60,709 bases of DNA from Oscillospiraceae bacterium (GTDB lineage Bacteria > Bacillota > Clostridia > Oscillospirales > Acutalibacteraceae): the NCBI GenBank assembly GCA_015066005.1, contig SVPF01000009.1, positions 1 to 60,709 of the forward strand, written 5' to 3'. Numbering within the stretch: position 1 is the first letter of the stretch; each line of letters starts with the position of its first letter. Shown in pieces: positions 26,665 through 34,543 of this stretch. The notes below the pieces were generated by a model. The model had not been told where the DNA came from, did no database searches, and saw only the letters and a list, made by a program, of their open reading frames with translations. Both the position numbers and the translations under genes were made by a program.

Positions 26665-27242
26665 GCATTATAGTAGGATTGACAGGTCCCACGGGTGCAG
26701 GCAAAAGCACCGCCTCCGCTCTTTGTGAAAAGCTGGGCGTTAAGCACATTGACTGTGATATTATTGCCCGCAAAGCCACCGAAAAGGGCGAGGAAGGTCT
26801 TTTGGCGGTTGTAAATGCTTTTGGGAACGATATTTTAAATAATGACGGTACCCTAAACCGCAAGGCTTTGGCCGGAAAAGCGTTTAAGGATACCGATAGT
26901 ACCGAACTTTTAAACAAAACCCTTTTACCGATTATTAAAAAAATGGTTTTAAAGGAAATTGATTGTGACAAGGTGCTTTTGGATGCTCCCACACTTTTTG
27001 AAAGCGGTGTGGATGAAATTTGCAGTAAAACAGTAGCGGTTTTATCTGATAAAAAATTACGCTTAAAACGCATTTTGGCTCGTGACAATATTACAACCGA
27101 ACAGGCACTTTTGCGAATAAACGCAGGCAAAAGTGATGATTTTTATAAAGAAAAATGCGATTTTGTAATATACAACAATGTTGACGAGAATACTTTTAAC
27201 AATGACTTTTTAAATCTTTTGAAGGAGATTTTTGAATTATGA
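26661..27242 (+). CDS. coaE: Dephospho-CoA kinase
   Basis: A 193-residue kinase (EC 2.7.1.24) catalysing the last step of coenzyme A synthesis. The P-loop GLTGPTGAGKST is at residues 6-17, then HIDCDIIARKATEKG, LLDAPTLFESG and RILARDNITTEQALLRI. It overlaps tsaC by 4 bp (ATGA) and the aminopeptidase gene by 4 bp, so it is fully embedded in a coupled operon. Confidence 0.94.
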   Translation: MSIIVGLTGPTGAGKSTASALCEKLGVKHIDCDIIARKATEKGEEGLLAVVNAFGNDILNNDGTLNRKALAGKAFKDTDSTELLNKTLLPIIKKMVLKEIDCDKVLLDAPTLFESGVDEICSKTVAVLSDKKLRLKRILARDNITTEQALLRINAGKSDDFYKEKCDFVIYNNVDENTFNNDFLNLLKEIFEL

Positions 27243-28627
27243 GCGATATTAAAGAATTAAAGGAACAGCTTTTTTTAACCAAGAAAAACGGCCGCCTTGT
27301 TGAAGACAGCGTTGTTTTGGCAAAGGCCGATGAATACTGCGAAGGATATAAGGTGTTTCTGGATGCCGCTAAAACCGAGCGCGAAGCCGTAAAGGAAGCT
27401 GTTAAAATGGCCGAAGCTAACGGCTTTGTTCCTTTTGAAAATGGCAAAACCTATAATGTGGGTGACAGGGTTTATTTTAATAACCGCGGCAAGACCGTGG
27501 CTTTTGCGGTTATCGGTAAAGAGCCGATTGAAAACGGTACAAATATTACCGCCGCGCATATCGATTCCCCCCGCCTTGATTTAAAGCCTAACCCCCTTTA
27601 TGAAGACAGCGATTTAGCACTTTTCAAAACCCATTACTATGGCGGTATTAGAAAGTATCAATGGACAGTTATGCCCTTGGCGCTTCACGGTGTGTTTGCC
27701 CTTCGTAATGGTAGTGTTATTGAAGTAAGCCTTGGTGAAAAGGATGACGAGCCCAAGTTTGTTATTGGCGATTTGCTTCCACACCTTTCAAGAGAGCAGG
27801 ACAAACGCACCCTTCACGACGGTATACGCGGTGAAGAGCTTAATGTTTTGGTTGGCAGTCATCCCTTTAAGGATGATGAGGGCAGCGAGCTTGTTAAGCT
27901 TAACATTTTAAAGCTTTTAAACGAAAAATACGGCATTACCGAAGGCGACTTTTTATCGGCCGAGCTTACAATGGTGCCCGCCTTTAAGGCCTGCGACATT
28001 GGCTTTGACCGTTCACTTATCGGCGCTTACGGTCAGGATGACCGTGTTTGCGCATACCCCGCACTTACCGCTATTATGAATGTTAATAATCCCGAAAAAA
28101 CCGCAATTGCCATTTTAGCCGATAAGGAAGAAATCGGCTCCTGCGGTAATACGGGTCTACAGTCCGACTTTTTACGCTTTTTAATCGGTGACCTTGTAAA
28201 AATGCAGGGCGGTGATGCTACCGTGGCACTTCGCAATTCAAAGTGCCTGTCGGCTGATGTTAACGCCGCGCTTGACCCCACCTTCCCCGATGTTATGGAA
28301 CGCAAAAACGCAAGCTTTGTAAACTACGGTGTTGTGGTTACCAAATATACGGGCGCAGGCGGCAAGTCTTCTACAAGTGATGCTTCGGCTGAATTTACTG
28401 CTTTTGTTATGGGGCTTTTAGATAAAGCGGGTATCGTTTGGCAAACGGGCGAGCTCGGCAAGGTTGATATTGGCGGCGGCGGTACCGTTGCAAAATACAT
28501 TGCAAATATGGGTGTGGATGTTATCGACTTGGGTGTTCCCGTGCTTTCAATGCACGCCCCCTTTGAAACCACCGCAAAGTTTGACGTTTATATGTGCTAC
28601 CGCGCAATGTATGAATTTATGAAGTAA
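27239..28627 (+). CDS. M18 family aminopeptidase
   Basis: A 462-residue cytoplasmic metalloaminopeptidase of family M18 (aspartyl or general aminopeptidase I type). Metal-binding and catalytic segments are visible: TAAHIDSPRLDLKP, DKEEIGSCGNTG and VLSMHAPFE near the C-terminus. The length fits the family. It overlaps coaE by ATGA. Its role is peptide turnover. It is the last gene of the DUF951-prfA-tsaC-coaE run. Confidence 0.93.
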   Translation: MSDIKELKEQLFLTKKNGRLVEDSVVLAKADEYCEGYKVFLDAAKTEREAVKEAVKMAEANGFVPFENGKTYNVGDRVYFNNRGKTVAFAVIGKEPIENGTNITAAHIDSPRLDLKPNPLYEDSDLALFKTHYYGGIRKYQWTVMPLALHGVFALRNGSVIEVSLGEKDDEPKFVIGDLLPHLSREQDKRTLHDGIRGEELNVLVGSHPFKDDEGSELVKLNILKLLNEKYGITEGDFLSAELTMVPAFKACDIGFDRSLIGAYGQDDRVCAYPALTAIMNVNNPEKTAIAILADKEEIGSCGNTGLQSDFLRFLIGDLVKMQGGDATVALRNSKCLSADVNAALDPTFPDVMERKNASFVNYGVVVTKYTGAGGKSSTSDASAEFTAFVMGLLDKAGIVWQTGELGKVDIGGGGTVAKYIANMGVDVIDLGVPVLSMHAPFETTAKFDVYMCYRAMYEFMK

Positions 28628-28694
28628 CTTAAATTTCGTTTTCGCATAAAATGTTAATGGTATTTTACCAATAATATTTTAAAGGTGAAGATGT

Positions 28695-28925
28695 ATGTTA
28701 ACTGACAGATGTAATTGTTGTGGTATGGGCTGTCGCTCGAAAGTGACTGCTTGGATAATCGGCATAAGCTTGTTTTTAGTTGCACTTGTTGTCGGCGCAA
28801 TAATCGGCTCGTATTTTTCGGGCTTTGTGCTTGAAAACATTGTAGCAATTGTAATTTTTGGCATAGTTTTATTGCTTGCCGCAATATTTACGGCGCTTTT
28901 CGCACGTTGCAGATGTAATGAATAA
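28695..28925 (+). CDS. Small two-helix membrane protein with cysteine-rich ends
   Basis: A 76-residue protein with two membrane helices (about 18-42 and 46-68) bracketed by Cys clusters, CNCCGMGC at residues 6-13 and CRC at 72-74. I do not recognise it. The cysteine ends would lie on the same side of the membrane and could bind a metal. The ribosome site AAAGGTGAAG supports ATG 28695; an overlapping ATG at 28691 leads straight to a stop. Confidence 0.65.
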   Translation: MLTDRCNCCGMGCRSKVTAWIIGISLFLVALVVGAIIGSYFSGFVLENIVAIVIFGIVLLLAAIFTALFARCRCNE

Positions 28926-28930
28926 ATATA

Positions 28931-28953
28931 AGCCACCCTTTTGGGTGGCTTTG
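28931..28953 (+). terminator. Terminator after the small cysteine-rich protein
   Basis: AGCCACCC and GGGTGGCT form a stem with a TTTT loop, followed by TTGTTT. Confidence 0.8.
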
Positions 28954-28972
28954 TTTAAAGGAAGTTTTGAAA

Positions 28973-29179
28973 ATGAAGTTAGGGAAATACCGTCATTTCA
29001 AGGGTAATGAATATGAGGTTTTGGCAATTGCCAACCACAGCGAAACGCTTGAAAAAATGGTTGTTTATAAAGCTCTTTACGGGGACGGGGAAATTTGGGT
29101 AAGACCCCTTTCAATGTGGGAAGAGGAAATTACCCGTGACGGAAAAACCTTTAAGAGATTTGAGTATATAGGCGAATAA
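28973..29179 (+). CDS. DUF1653 protein
   Basis: A 68-residue protein matching DUF1653: KLGKYRHFKGNEYEVLAIA, ETLEKMVVYKALYGDG, IWVRPLSMWEEEI and FKRFEYIGE. The family is small, beta-rich and of unknown function. ATG 28973 is chosen over the in-frame TTG at 28967 because AAAGGA lies about 10 bp upstream. It is followed after one base by the MATE transporter gene. Confidence 0.85.
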   Translation: MKLGKYRHFKGNEYEVLAIANHSETLEKMVVYKALYGDGEIWVRPLSMWEEEITRDGKTFKRFEYIGE

Positions 29180-29180
29180 A

Positions 29181-30548
29181 ATGAAAGCATTAACAAGTGA
29201 ATTACAACACAAAAAAATGACCGAAACCCCAATAACGCGGCTTTTAATTTCGCTGTCATTACCGTCGGTCGCAAATATGCTGCTGTCCTCCATTTACAAT
29301 ATGGCCGACACATATTTTGTAACAAGCCTTGGGGAGAGTGCTATCGGCGGTGTGGGTATTGTTTTTTCCATACAGTCAATCATTCAGTCGGTAGGCTTTG
29401 GCGTTTCAATGGGAAGTAGCAGTATCGTTTCCCGTAAGCTTGGCGAAAAGGATAATAATGCCGCTAACCGCTTTGCTTCAAGCGCGGTTTTAATGGGGTT
29501 TGTTTTAGGGCTTTTAATTGCAATAATTTGCCTTTTGGTTTTAGACCCGCTGTTATTGCTTATCGGTGCAACCGAAACTATTTTGCCCTTTGCGCGCGAT
29601 TATGCAACCGTAATTTTAATAGCCGCGCCGCTTATGTGCACGTCCTTTGTTTTAGGCCCTCTGCTTCGTGCCGAGGGACGAGCCACCTTTTCAATGCTTG
29701 TCGGTCTTTCGGGCGGGCTTATAAATATGGCGCTTGACCCAATTTTCATTTTTGTTTTCGGCCTTGGTGTAAAGGGCGCCGCAATTGCGACCGCTATTAG
29801 TCAGACAATAAGCTTTTCAATTGCAATGGCATTCTATGTTTTGGGCAAGGGTGTAATTAAGCTTTCACCCAAATTTATAAGCCACAGTCTGCGGGATTAT
29901 TGGCTTATAATTAAAACAGGCGCACCGACGGTGTTCCGCCAAGGTCTTGGCAGTGTCGCAACCACCTTACTGAATGTTCGGGTTAAAATTTACGGCGATG
30001 CCGCCGTTGCGGCAGTAAGCCTTGCAAATAAGGTTTATATATTTATTCGTTCCATTGTTTTAGGTGTGGGACAAGGCTTTCAGCCAATTGCGGGCTATAA
30101 CTATGGCGCAAAACGGCTTGACCGCGTTAAAAAGGTGTTTGTTGCCGCTACAATCTTTGGGTCGGTTGCGGCAGTGCTTGGCGCCCTGCTTTGTGCAACA
30201 GTGCCCCACGGTGTTATGAACCTTTTCGGTGCCAAAAATCCCGAGGTTGCAAAAATCGGCGCAAGACTTTTATTTATGTACGCCTTTGCGCTTCCGCTTC
30301 TCGGGTTTTCGTCTTATGTTAATATGATGTATCAGTCCCTGGGCTTTGTAAAGGGCGCAACCTTTTTGGCTTCCTGCAGGCAGGGTGTGTATTTTATACC
30401 GCTAATTTTATTTTTGCCCTTCTTCTTTAAAATGGACGGCGTTTTAATGACTCAGCCTTTAGCTGATATTTTAACCTTTTTAACTTCAATTCCGTTTTGT
30501 GTTTGGTTTATTAAAAAAATACTTAATACTAAAAAATCACCCGTTTAA
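29181..30548 (+). CDS. MATE family efflux transporter
   Basis: A 455-residue transporter with twelve hydrophobic segments and MATE hallmarks: PSVANMLLSSIYNMADTYFV, SSSIVSRKLGEKD, RAEGRATFSML, NMALDPIFIF, QGFQPIAGYNYGAKR. These proteins export drugs or metabolites using Na+ or H+ gradients; the substrate is unknown. It starts 1 bp after DUF1653. The Na+ gradient made by the Rnf complex could power it, which is inference. Confidence 0.92.
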   Translation: MKALTSELQHKKMTETPITRLLISLSLPSVANMLLSSIYNMADTYFVTSLGESAIGGVGIVFSIQSIIQSVGFGVSMGSSSIVSRKLGEKDNNAANRFASSAVLMGFVLGLLIAIICLLVLDPLLLLIGATETILPFARDYATVILIAAPLMCTSFVLGPLLRAEGRATFSMLVGLSGGLINMALDPIFIFVFGLGVKGAAIATAISQTISFSIAMAFYVLGKGVIKLSPKFISHSLRDYWLIIKTGAPTVFRQGLGSVATTLLNVRVKIYGDAAVAAVSLANKVYIFIRSIVLGVGQGFQPIAGYNYGAKRLDRVKKVFVAATIFGSVAAVLGALLCATVPHGVMNLFGAKNPEVAKIGARLLFMYAFALPLLGFSSYVNMMYQSLGFVKGATFLASCRQGVYFIPLILFLPFFFKMDGVLMTQPLADILTFLTSIPFCVWFIKKILNTKKSPV

Positions 30549-30562
30549 GCGGGTGATTTTTA
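30533..30562. terminator. Bidirectional terminator after the MATE gene
   Basis: AAAATCACCCG and CGGGTGATTTTT form a stem with a short loop, between convergent genes. Confidence 0.88.
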
Positions 30563-31000
30563 CTCTGAACTTTGTTTTATATGTTTTACTTTTTGCCACA
30601 TTGAAACAATTTCCAACACAAATAATGCAAAATAATAAATATTCCAAATAATACTTCCCGGATACCAACTTCCGACAAATATTATCATCGGTATACTGCC
30701 AAAGATTAAAAAGCCTAATATCAGGTTAAAAACGGTGTCTAATTTATAAAAAGCGCGAATAATGCAAAATATGCCATCTATCAGGTAGAAAAACAGGCTT
30801 ATAAAAGCGGCAATATAACTGTAAACCCATAATTCAAACGGTCTGCTGACATCATCGTAGATTGGGTCAAGCGGTACCTTTTCGGGAAATATACTTGCAA
30901 TTGCTAACGTCAGGCTTAAAACGGTTATTATCATACCTAAAAATACAATAGCTTTGGTCAGATATAAAGTGTCTAGCATGTCAATGCGTGTTTTCTTCAC
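30560..31000 (-). CDS. Small membrane protein, family unknown
   Basis: A 146-residue protein with four hydrophobic segments (about 15-37, 55-75, 82-105 and 110-130). GTG 31000 is chosen: it follows GGTGATACC, and a promoter (TTGAAA 31051-31046, TATACT 31028-31023) overlaps the longer frame. I see no functional motif. Confidence 0.6.
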   Translation of the reverse strand: MKKTRIDMLDTLYLTKAIVFLGMIITVLSLTLAIASIFPEKVPLDPIYDDVSRPFELWVYSYIAAFISLFFYLIDGIFCIIRAFYKLDTVFNLILGFLIFGSIPMIIFVGSWYPGSIIWNIYYFALFVLEIVSMWQKVKHIKQSSE

Positions 31001-31022
31001 GGTATCACCAGCCTTTAAAATC

Positions 31023-31051
31023 AGTATAGCAGAGCTATAAAGCTTTTTCAA
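31023..31051 (-). promoter_or_regulatory. Promoter of the 31000 gene
   Basis: Minus-strand TTGAAA and TATACT with a 17 bp spacer. The -35 box touches the left end of composite repeat E3. Confidence 0.7.
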
Positions 31052-31431
31052 GTTATAGTTTATCGCTTGGTTGAATTGGTGGCATATCGTAGGGACAATT
31101 CACGAATTGTCCGTAAATTACAGCTATGTACAGGCGGGCGATTCGTGAATCGCCCCTACAGATACACAATTTAATTTGTACAGTAATTACGAATTACGCA
31201 TTACGAATTACGCATTATTTATGTCGATATATAGCTACGCAATTCGATATTTTTGCTTTATAGCAAAATCGATATGATATAAATCCCTTCTTGTTCCGCA
31301 GAACATATCGAGGTTTTGATGCAGTTTGTTCTTACAAGCTGCTTCAAAAGCATATCGAGTCATTTGTGACATATTGAAAATCCCGAAAGGGATTTATATC
31401 GATGGGCCTTCGGCCCTATAAACCCCAATTT
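31050..31431 (+). repeat. Composite intergenic repeat, copy E3, with three inner modules
   Basis: The element runs from AAGTTATAGTTTATCG to CCCTATAAACCCCAATTT. In order it holds a 71-bp GTAGGGACAATTC...CGCCCCTAC module (31089-31159), an ATTACGAATTACGCATT tandem (about 31186-31218) and a hairpin array (31217-31418, listed separately). It is the longest copy in the window and has no ORF. Confidence 0.75.
31217..31418. repeat. Hairpin array A1 with TCGATAT/ATATCGA spacers
   Basis: Short, mutually unrelated palindromes are joined by a constant word. The left half uses TCGATAT (three times); the right half uses its reverse complement ATATCGA or ATATTGA (four times). Stems include TTTTGCTTTATAGCAAAA, GTTCCGCAGAAC, GTCATTTGTGAC and AAATCCCGAAAGGGATTT. 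GATATAAATCCCTT and AAGGGATTTATATC are also complementary across the array. Confidence 0.7.
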
Positions 31432-31461
31432 TCTTTTTATAATAAATATTAATGTTCTTAT

Positions 31462-31490
31462 TTGACAAAACAAAATGTAAATGGTATAAT
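31462..31490 (+). promoter_or_regulatory. Strong promoter of the tRNA-Arg region
   Basis: TTGACA (31462-31467) and TATAAT (31485-31490) are consensus boxes with a 17 bp spacer, 25 bp before the first tRNA-like unit. Confidence 0.88.
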
Positions 31491-31514
31491 ATGTTGGCAA
31501 TTTAGTATATACTT

Positions 31515-31657
31515 GCCTCTATAGTTAAATGGATATATGAACCTCACCCATTAGCAAAATCAAAGATTTTGAATGGGTACCGAGAACCCTGCGGCTTTAA
31601 GCCGAACGGCCCCCTAAGATGTAAAGCCCTTAGGAGTGGGCCGAAAATTTAATATTT
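31515..31657 (+). repeat. tRNA-Arg-derived repeat unit 1 (damaged)
   Basis: The first 23 bases equal the 5' part of the intact tRNA at 31801 (acceptor strand and D arm, GCCTCTATAGTTAAATGGAT). A two-hairpin module (about 31538-31606) follows, then ACGGCCCCCTAAG, a relic of the anticodon arm, and filler. The T arm is missing, so it cannot mature into a tRNA. The unit is 143 bp long. Confidence 0.85.
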
Positions 31658-31800
31658 GCCTCTATAGTTAAATGGATATATGAACCTCACCCATTAGCAA
31701 AATCAAAGATTTTGAATGGGTACCGAGAACCCTGCGGCTTTAAGCCGAACGGCCCCCTAAGATGTAAAGCCCTTAGGAGAGGGCCGAAAATTTAATATTT
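31658..31800 (+). repeat. tRNA-Arg-derived repeat unit 2 (damaged)
   Basis: A second 143-bp copy in direct tandem with unit 1, nearly identical apart from AGGAGAGGGCC in place of AGGAGTGGGCC near its end. Confidence 0.85.
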
Positions 31801-31875
31801 GCCTCTATAGTTAAATGGATATAACGGCCCCCTCCTAAGGGGCAGTTGCAGGTTCGATTCCTACTAGGGGTGCCA
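31801..31875 (+). tRNA. tRNA-Arg (anticodon CCT), CCA encoded
   Basis: It folds as a cloverleaf: acceptor GCCTCTA with TAGGGGT (two G-T pairs, including G1-T72), D stem GTTA/TAAC, anticodon stem GCCCC/GGGGC with loop CTCCTAA giving anticodon CCT, a T arm GCAGG-TTCGATT-CCTAC with one C-A mismatch, and discriminator G plus CCA. It decodes AGG. It is the third copy of a tandem whose first two copies are damaged. Confidence 0.9.
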
Positions 31876-31908
31876 AAAAACTCTCGTTCTTTTGAACGAG
31901 AGTTTTTT
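31875..31908 (+). terminator. Terminator of the tRNA-Arg transcript
   Basis: AAAAAACTCTCGTTC and GAACGAGAGTTTTTT form a perfect stem with a TTTT loop. Confidence 0.92.
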
Positions 31909-31910
31909 AT

Positions 31911-32106
31911 CCATTGCGAAAGCAATGGCATATCATCACGCGTCTGCGTGTATATCATCAACACGGCAATGCTGTCTTGTATCTCATCACACCTTTAGGC
32001 GTGCATCAAAAATCTTTCGCAATGATGATATACAACTTCTTGCGAAGTTGATGATATGCAATTCCTTGCGGAACTGATGATATACAATGCTTCGCATTGA
32101 TTTCTC
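31911..32106. repeat. Hairpin array A2 with ATATCATCA/TGATGATAT spacers
   Basis: Eight or so short palindromes with unrelated sequence: CATTGCGAAAGCAATG, CGCGTCTGCGTG, CACCTTTAGGCGTG, CTTCTTGCGAAG, TTCCTTGCGGAA, TGCTTCGCA and others. They are joined by ATATCATCA in the left half and TGATGATATACAA in the right half. The last hairpin contributes the -35 box of the next gene. Confidence 0.75.
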
Positions 32107-32125
32107 ACCGCTTTTATGCTATAAT
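32097..32125 (+). promoter_or_regulatory. Promoter of the 32147 gene
   Basis: TTGATT (32097-32102) and TATAAT (32120-32125) with a 17 bp spacer; the -35 lies at the edge of the hairpin array. Confidence 0.7.
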
Positions 32126-32146
32126 ACACAAAAAGGCGGTGATAAT

Positions 32147-32419
32147 TTGCAACCCGGCAAGCCAAAGTTTTGGATACTTTTATCGGCTATTTATCTTGCT
32201 TTTCTATGTGTATTTATATTAATTTACAATCCTACTTTTACAAATATTAAAAATTGTTTTTTACTTATTCCTTTGTATATACCGCTTTTTATTTCTTCAT
32301 ATATAAAGCATAAATATGATGAATGTGCAAATGATGGGATTTGGCAGACAAAGTATTCTTTAATTGCTTCTACGCTTATAGTAGTTGCATTTAAATTTGT
32401 AGCTGAATATTTCAGGTGA
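32147..32419 (+). CDS. Small membrane protein, family unknown
   Basis: A 90-residue protein with three hydrophobic segments (about 7-27, 35-50 and 70-85). The start is taken as TTG 32147 because AAAGGCGGTGAT lies just upstream and the promoter overlaps the longer frame. Nothing functional is recognisable. Its position between a hairpin array and a terminator suggests an accessory gene. Confidence 0.5.
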   Translation: MQPGKPKFWILLSAIYLAFLCVFILIYNPTFTNIKNCFLLIPLYIPLFISSYIKHKYDECANDGIWQTKYSLIASTLIVVAFKFVAEYFR

Positions 32420-32465
32420 ATCCTCGGTTTTTACACAGCCCTTTTCGTATAAGATAGACAAAAAC

Positions 32466-32497
32466 AAAAGTCTGCAGTAAATGCAGACTTTTATTTT
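32466..32497. terminator. Terminator between the 32147 gene and the DUF2975 paralogue
   Basis: AAAAGTCTGC and GCAGACTTTT form a 10 bp stem followed by ATTTTT. Confidence 0.82.
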
Positions 32498-32531
32498 TAA
32501 ATGATATTGAAAAAATTGTCGAATTATGGTA

Positions 32532-32954
32532 TTATTTGTCGGTAAAAAGCTCGTCCGAAATGGACCTAAAGGCAAAAATTATAAGGGCTAAAAACATAAA
32601 GGTTGCCGCAACAATGTAAAAGGGTAGGTAATATCTTCCCGCAATAAGTGTTATTACCGAAATTATAAGGCAGCTTATTGACATATATTTTAAAAGCTTT
32701 AAATTTTGTGCCTTGTTAAAATTTTTTTCCTGAATATTCTTAAGCAGCTTTCTTAAAGCAAGCAAAACAACCGCTGTAAAGGGCGCACAAGGGTAGCAGG
32801 TCACCATCATGGTGGTGGCAAGACTTTCGTGGCGCTGTGCTATTTGAACATACCAGGTAACAAGCCAAGGCAGCATTACTGCAAAGGCAACAAGTATAAC
32901 TAAAAACACGGTGGTAAGAATTATTGAAAATTTAATTGTATCGAGCTTTTTCAT
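32532..32954 (-). CDS. DUF2975-like membrane protein (paralogue)
   Basis: A 140-residue protein with four hydrophobic segments. CYPCAPFTAVVLLALRKLLKNI and FNKAQNLKLLKYMSISC align by eye with the DUF2975 protein at 7480-7947, including the Cys-Tyr-Pro-Cys motif. Unlike that gene it has no XRE partner next to it. The ribosome site is GAGGATTTGTT on the minus strand. Confidence 0.68.
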   Translation of the reverse strand: MKKLDTIKFSIILTTVFLVILVAFAVMLPWLVTWYVQIAQRHESLATTMMVTCYPCAPFTAVVLLALRKLLKNIQEKNFNKAQNLKLLKYMSISCLIISVITLIAGRYYLPFYIVAATFMFLALIIFAFRSISDELFTDK

Positions 32955-33004
32955 AACAAATCCTCCTGATGAGGTTATTATACTATAAATTTTTAAATTT
33001 GTAA

Positions 33005-34543
33005 ATGCTAAATGAGGCGATTACGGTTATTAACTTTTTAAAGAAAAGACCGATGCTGTTTTTAGCCTTGGCTTCGGCCTTGTCGGTCTTACTGATTTAT
33101 TATTCATTTTTTACAGCTATAATATTTTCCGCTTTGTGTATTATTTTAATGTTTGTTTTAAATTATAAAAAGCAAAGCGGTGTTTTAATTTTGTGTGTAT
33201 GTCTTTTGCTTTTAACAATGCTTTCGGCCGCACGCACAATGAACAGAATTGACCGATGTGAAAAGCTTGACGGTATGACCGTTTCGGGCGAATTTTTAGC
33301 CGTAACGGTTTCGGAGAATAAGGCTCAGGAATATTTGTGCGAGGTTGAGGTGCTTGAATGTGAATATTTAAAGCGCGGGGACAGGCTTCAAGCGTTTTAT
33401 ACGGGCCCTAAAATTGAAATGGGGCAGTCCTTTCGGGGTATGGCCAAGGTTAGTAAAATTACAAATGAAATAAGCGTTAAAAGCTTTTATTCCGAGGGTA
33501 TATATTTATTTGCCGACGTATCAAATATTGTGCTGACCGATAATTCCGACTTTGTTTTGTCGGCGGTTAACGGTATTCGCACATATATAAAGAATGAAAT
33601 CTTCAAATATTTTGACAAGAGCGAAGCCGCCACAATGCTTGCGCTTTTAACGGGTGACCGCACCTATTTAAGTGACAGCTTTTACAGCAACATAAAATCC
33701 GCAGGTGTTATGCACGTAATGGTGGTTTCGGGTATGCATCTTTCGATAATAGTTTCCTTTATGCTGCTTGTTGTAAACAAATTTATGTATAATCGCTATT
33801 TAAAGGGTGTAATTATTTTCTTAACCGTTTTAGCGGTTGCGGCGGTATGCGGCTTTACAATATCAATTCAGCGTGCGGGCATAACCTATATTTTGCTTGC
33901 CTTGGCGTTGTTTATCGGTCGGCAAGCAAGACCTGAAAACAGCTTAGGCGCGGCAGTAAGCGCGGTTATTTTGTTTAACCCGTTGTCAATTTTCAGTGTG
34001 GCGTTTCAGCTGTCGGTGCTGTCAACCTTTGGCATTCTTGCAGTAGCGCTGCCCATTACAGAATTTCTAAGCAAAAAGGAAATTATTAAGCATAAGGCGG
34101 TTTTATCGCTTGTGTCGGCGGTGTTAATAACCCTTTCTGCACTTTTGCTTACCCTGCCGGTTACAATTTCGGTTTTTGGGTATATTTCAAATATGTCGCT
34201 TGTAACCAACCTTTTAATATCTTATGTAGTAACCTTGGCACTGCACCTTTGCATTTTTGGCTTTTTACTGTTTCCCCTTCGCAGTATTATATTTTATCTT
34301 GCCGCGCTTGTTGTGAAATATATTAATGCTGTTATAAATTATTTCGGCAGTGTTCAGTTTGCGGTTACCGATTTGCCAAAATGGGCGGCTTATTTGTCGG
34401 CAGTAATAATATTTTTAATTTTATTGGGGTTACTTGCTTGTGCAAAGCGGGATAATGTGTTAAAATTGAAAAGTGTTATAAATAAAAAAATCACGGAAGG
34501 CGGTGCAAAGCTAAAATGGCCATTTTTAAAGAAGAAGCGTTGA
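33005..34543 (+). CDS. comEC: ComEC/Rec2-type competence membrane protein, no metallo-lactamase domain
   Basis: A 512-residue protein with the ComEC core: N-terminal helices (about 15-75), an OB-like soluble domain (about 80-190), then the Competence domain with LLTGDRTYLS, VMHVMVVSGMHLSIIV and FNPLSIFSVAFQLSVLSTFGIL. Full ComEC proteins are about 700-800 residues and end in a metallo-beta-lactamase nuclease domain, absent here. ComEC forms the inner-membrane DNA channel for transformation. The start at 33005 has only a weak ribosome site. It lies upstream of holA, its usual neighbour in Bacillota. Confidence 0.85.
   Translation: MLNEAITVINFLKKRPMLFLALASALSVLLIYYSFFTAIIFSALCIILMFVLNYKKQSGVLILCVCLLLLTMLSAARTMNRIDRCEKLDGMTVSGEFLAVTVSENKAQEYLCEVEVLECEYLKRGDRLQAFYTGPKIEMGQSFRGMAKVSKITNEISVKSFYSEGIYLFADVSNIVLTDNSDFVLSAVNGIRTYIKNEIFKYFDKSEAATMLALLTGDRTYLSDSFYSNIKSAGVMHVMVVSGMHLSIIVSFMLLVVNKFMYNRYLKGVIIFLTVLAVAAVCGFTISIQRAGITYILLALALFIGRQARPENSLGAAVSAVILFNPLSIFSVAFQLSVLSTFGILAVALPITEFLSKKEIIKHKAVLSLVSAVLITLSALLLTLPVTISVFGYISNMSLVTNLLISYVVTLALHLCIFGFLLFPLRSIIFYLAALVVKYINAVINYFGSVQFAVTDLPKWAAYLSAVIIFLILLGLLACAKRDNVLKLKSVINKKITEGGAKLKWPFLKKKR

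Noticed and set aside
31773-31964. 63-codon minus-strand frame over the tRNA and its terminator
   Set aside because: It lies antisense to an intact tRNA-Arg and is explained by that gene and the neighbouring repeats.
31217-32106. CRISPR-like array
   Set aside because: The constant parts are only 7-13 bp and the variable parts are palindromes of uneven length, so this does not fit repeat-spacer geometry; no cas genes are present.
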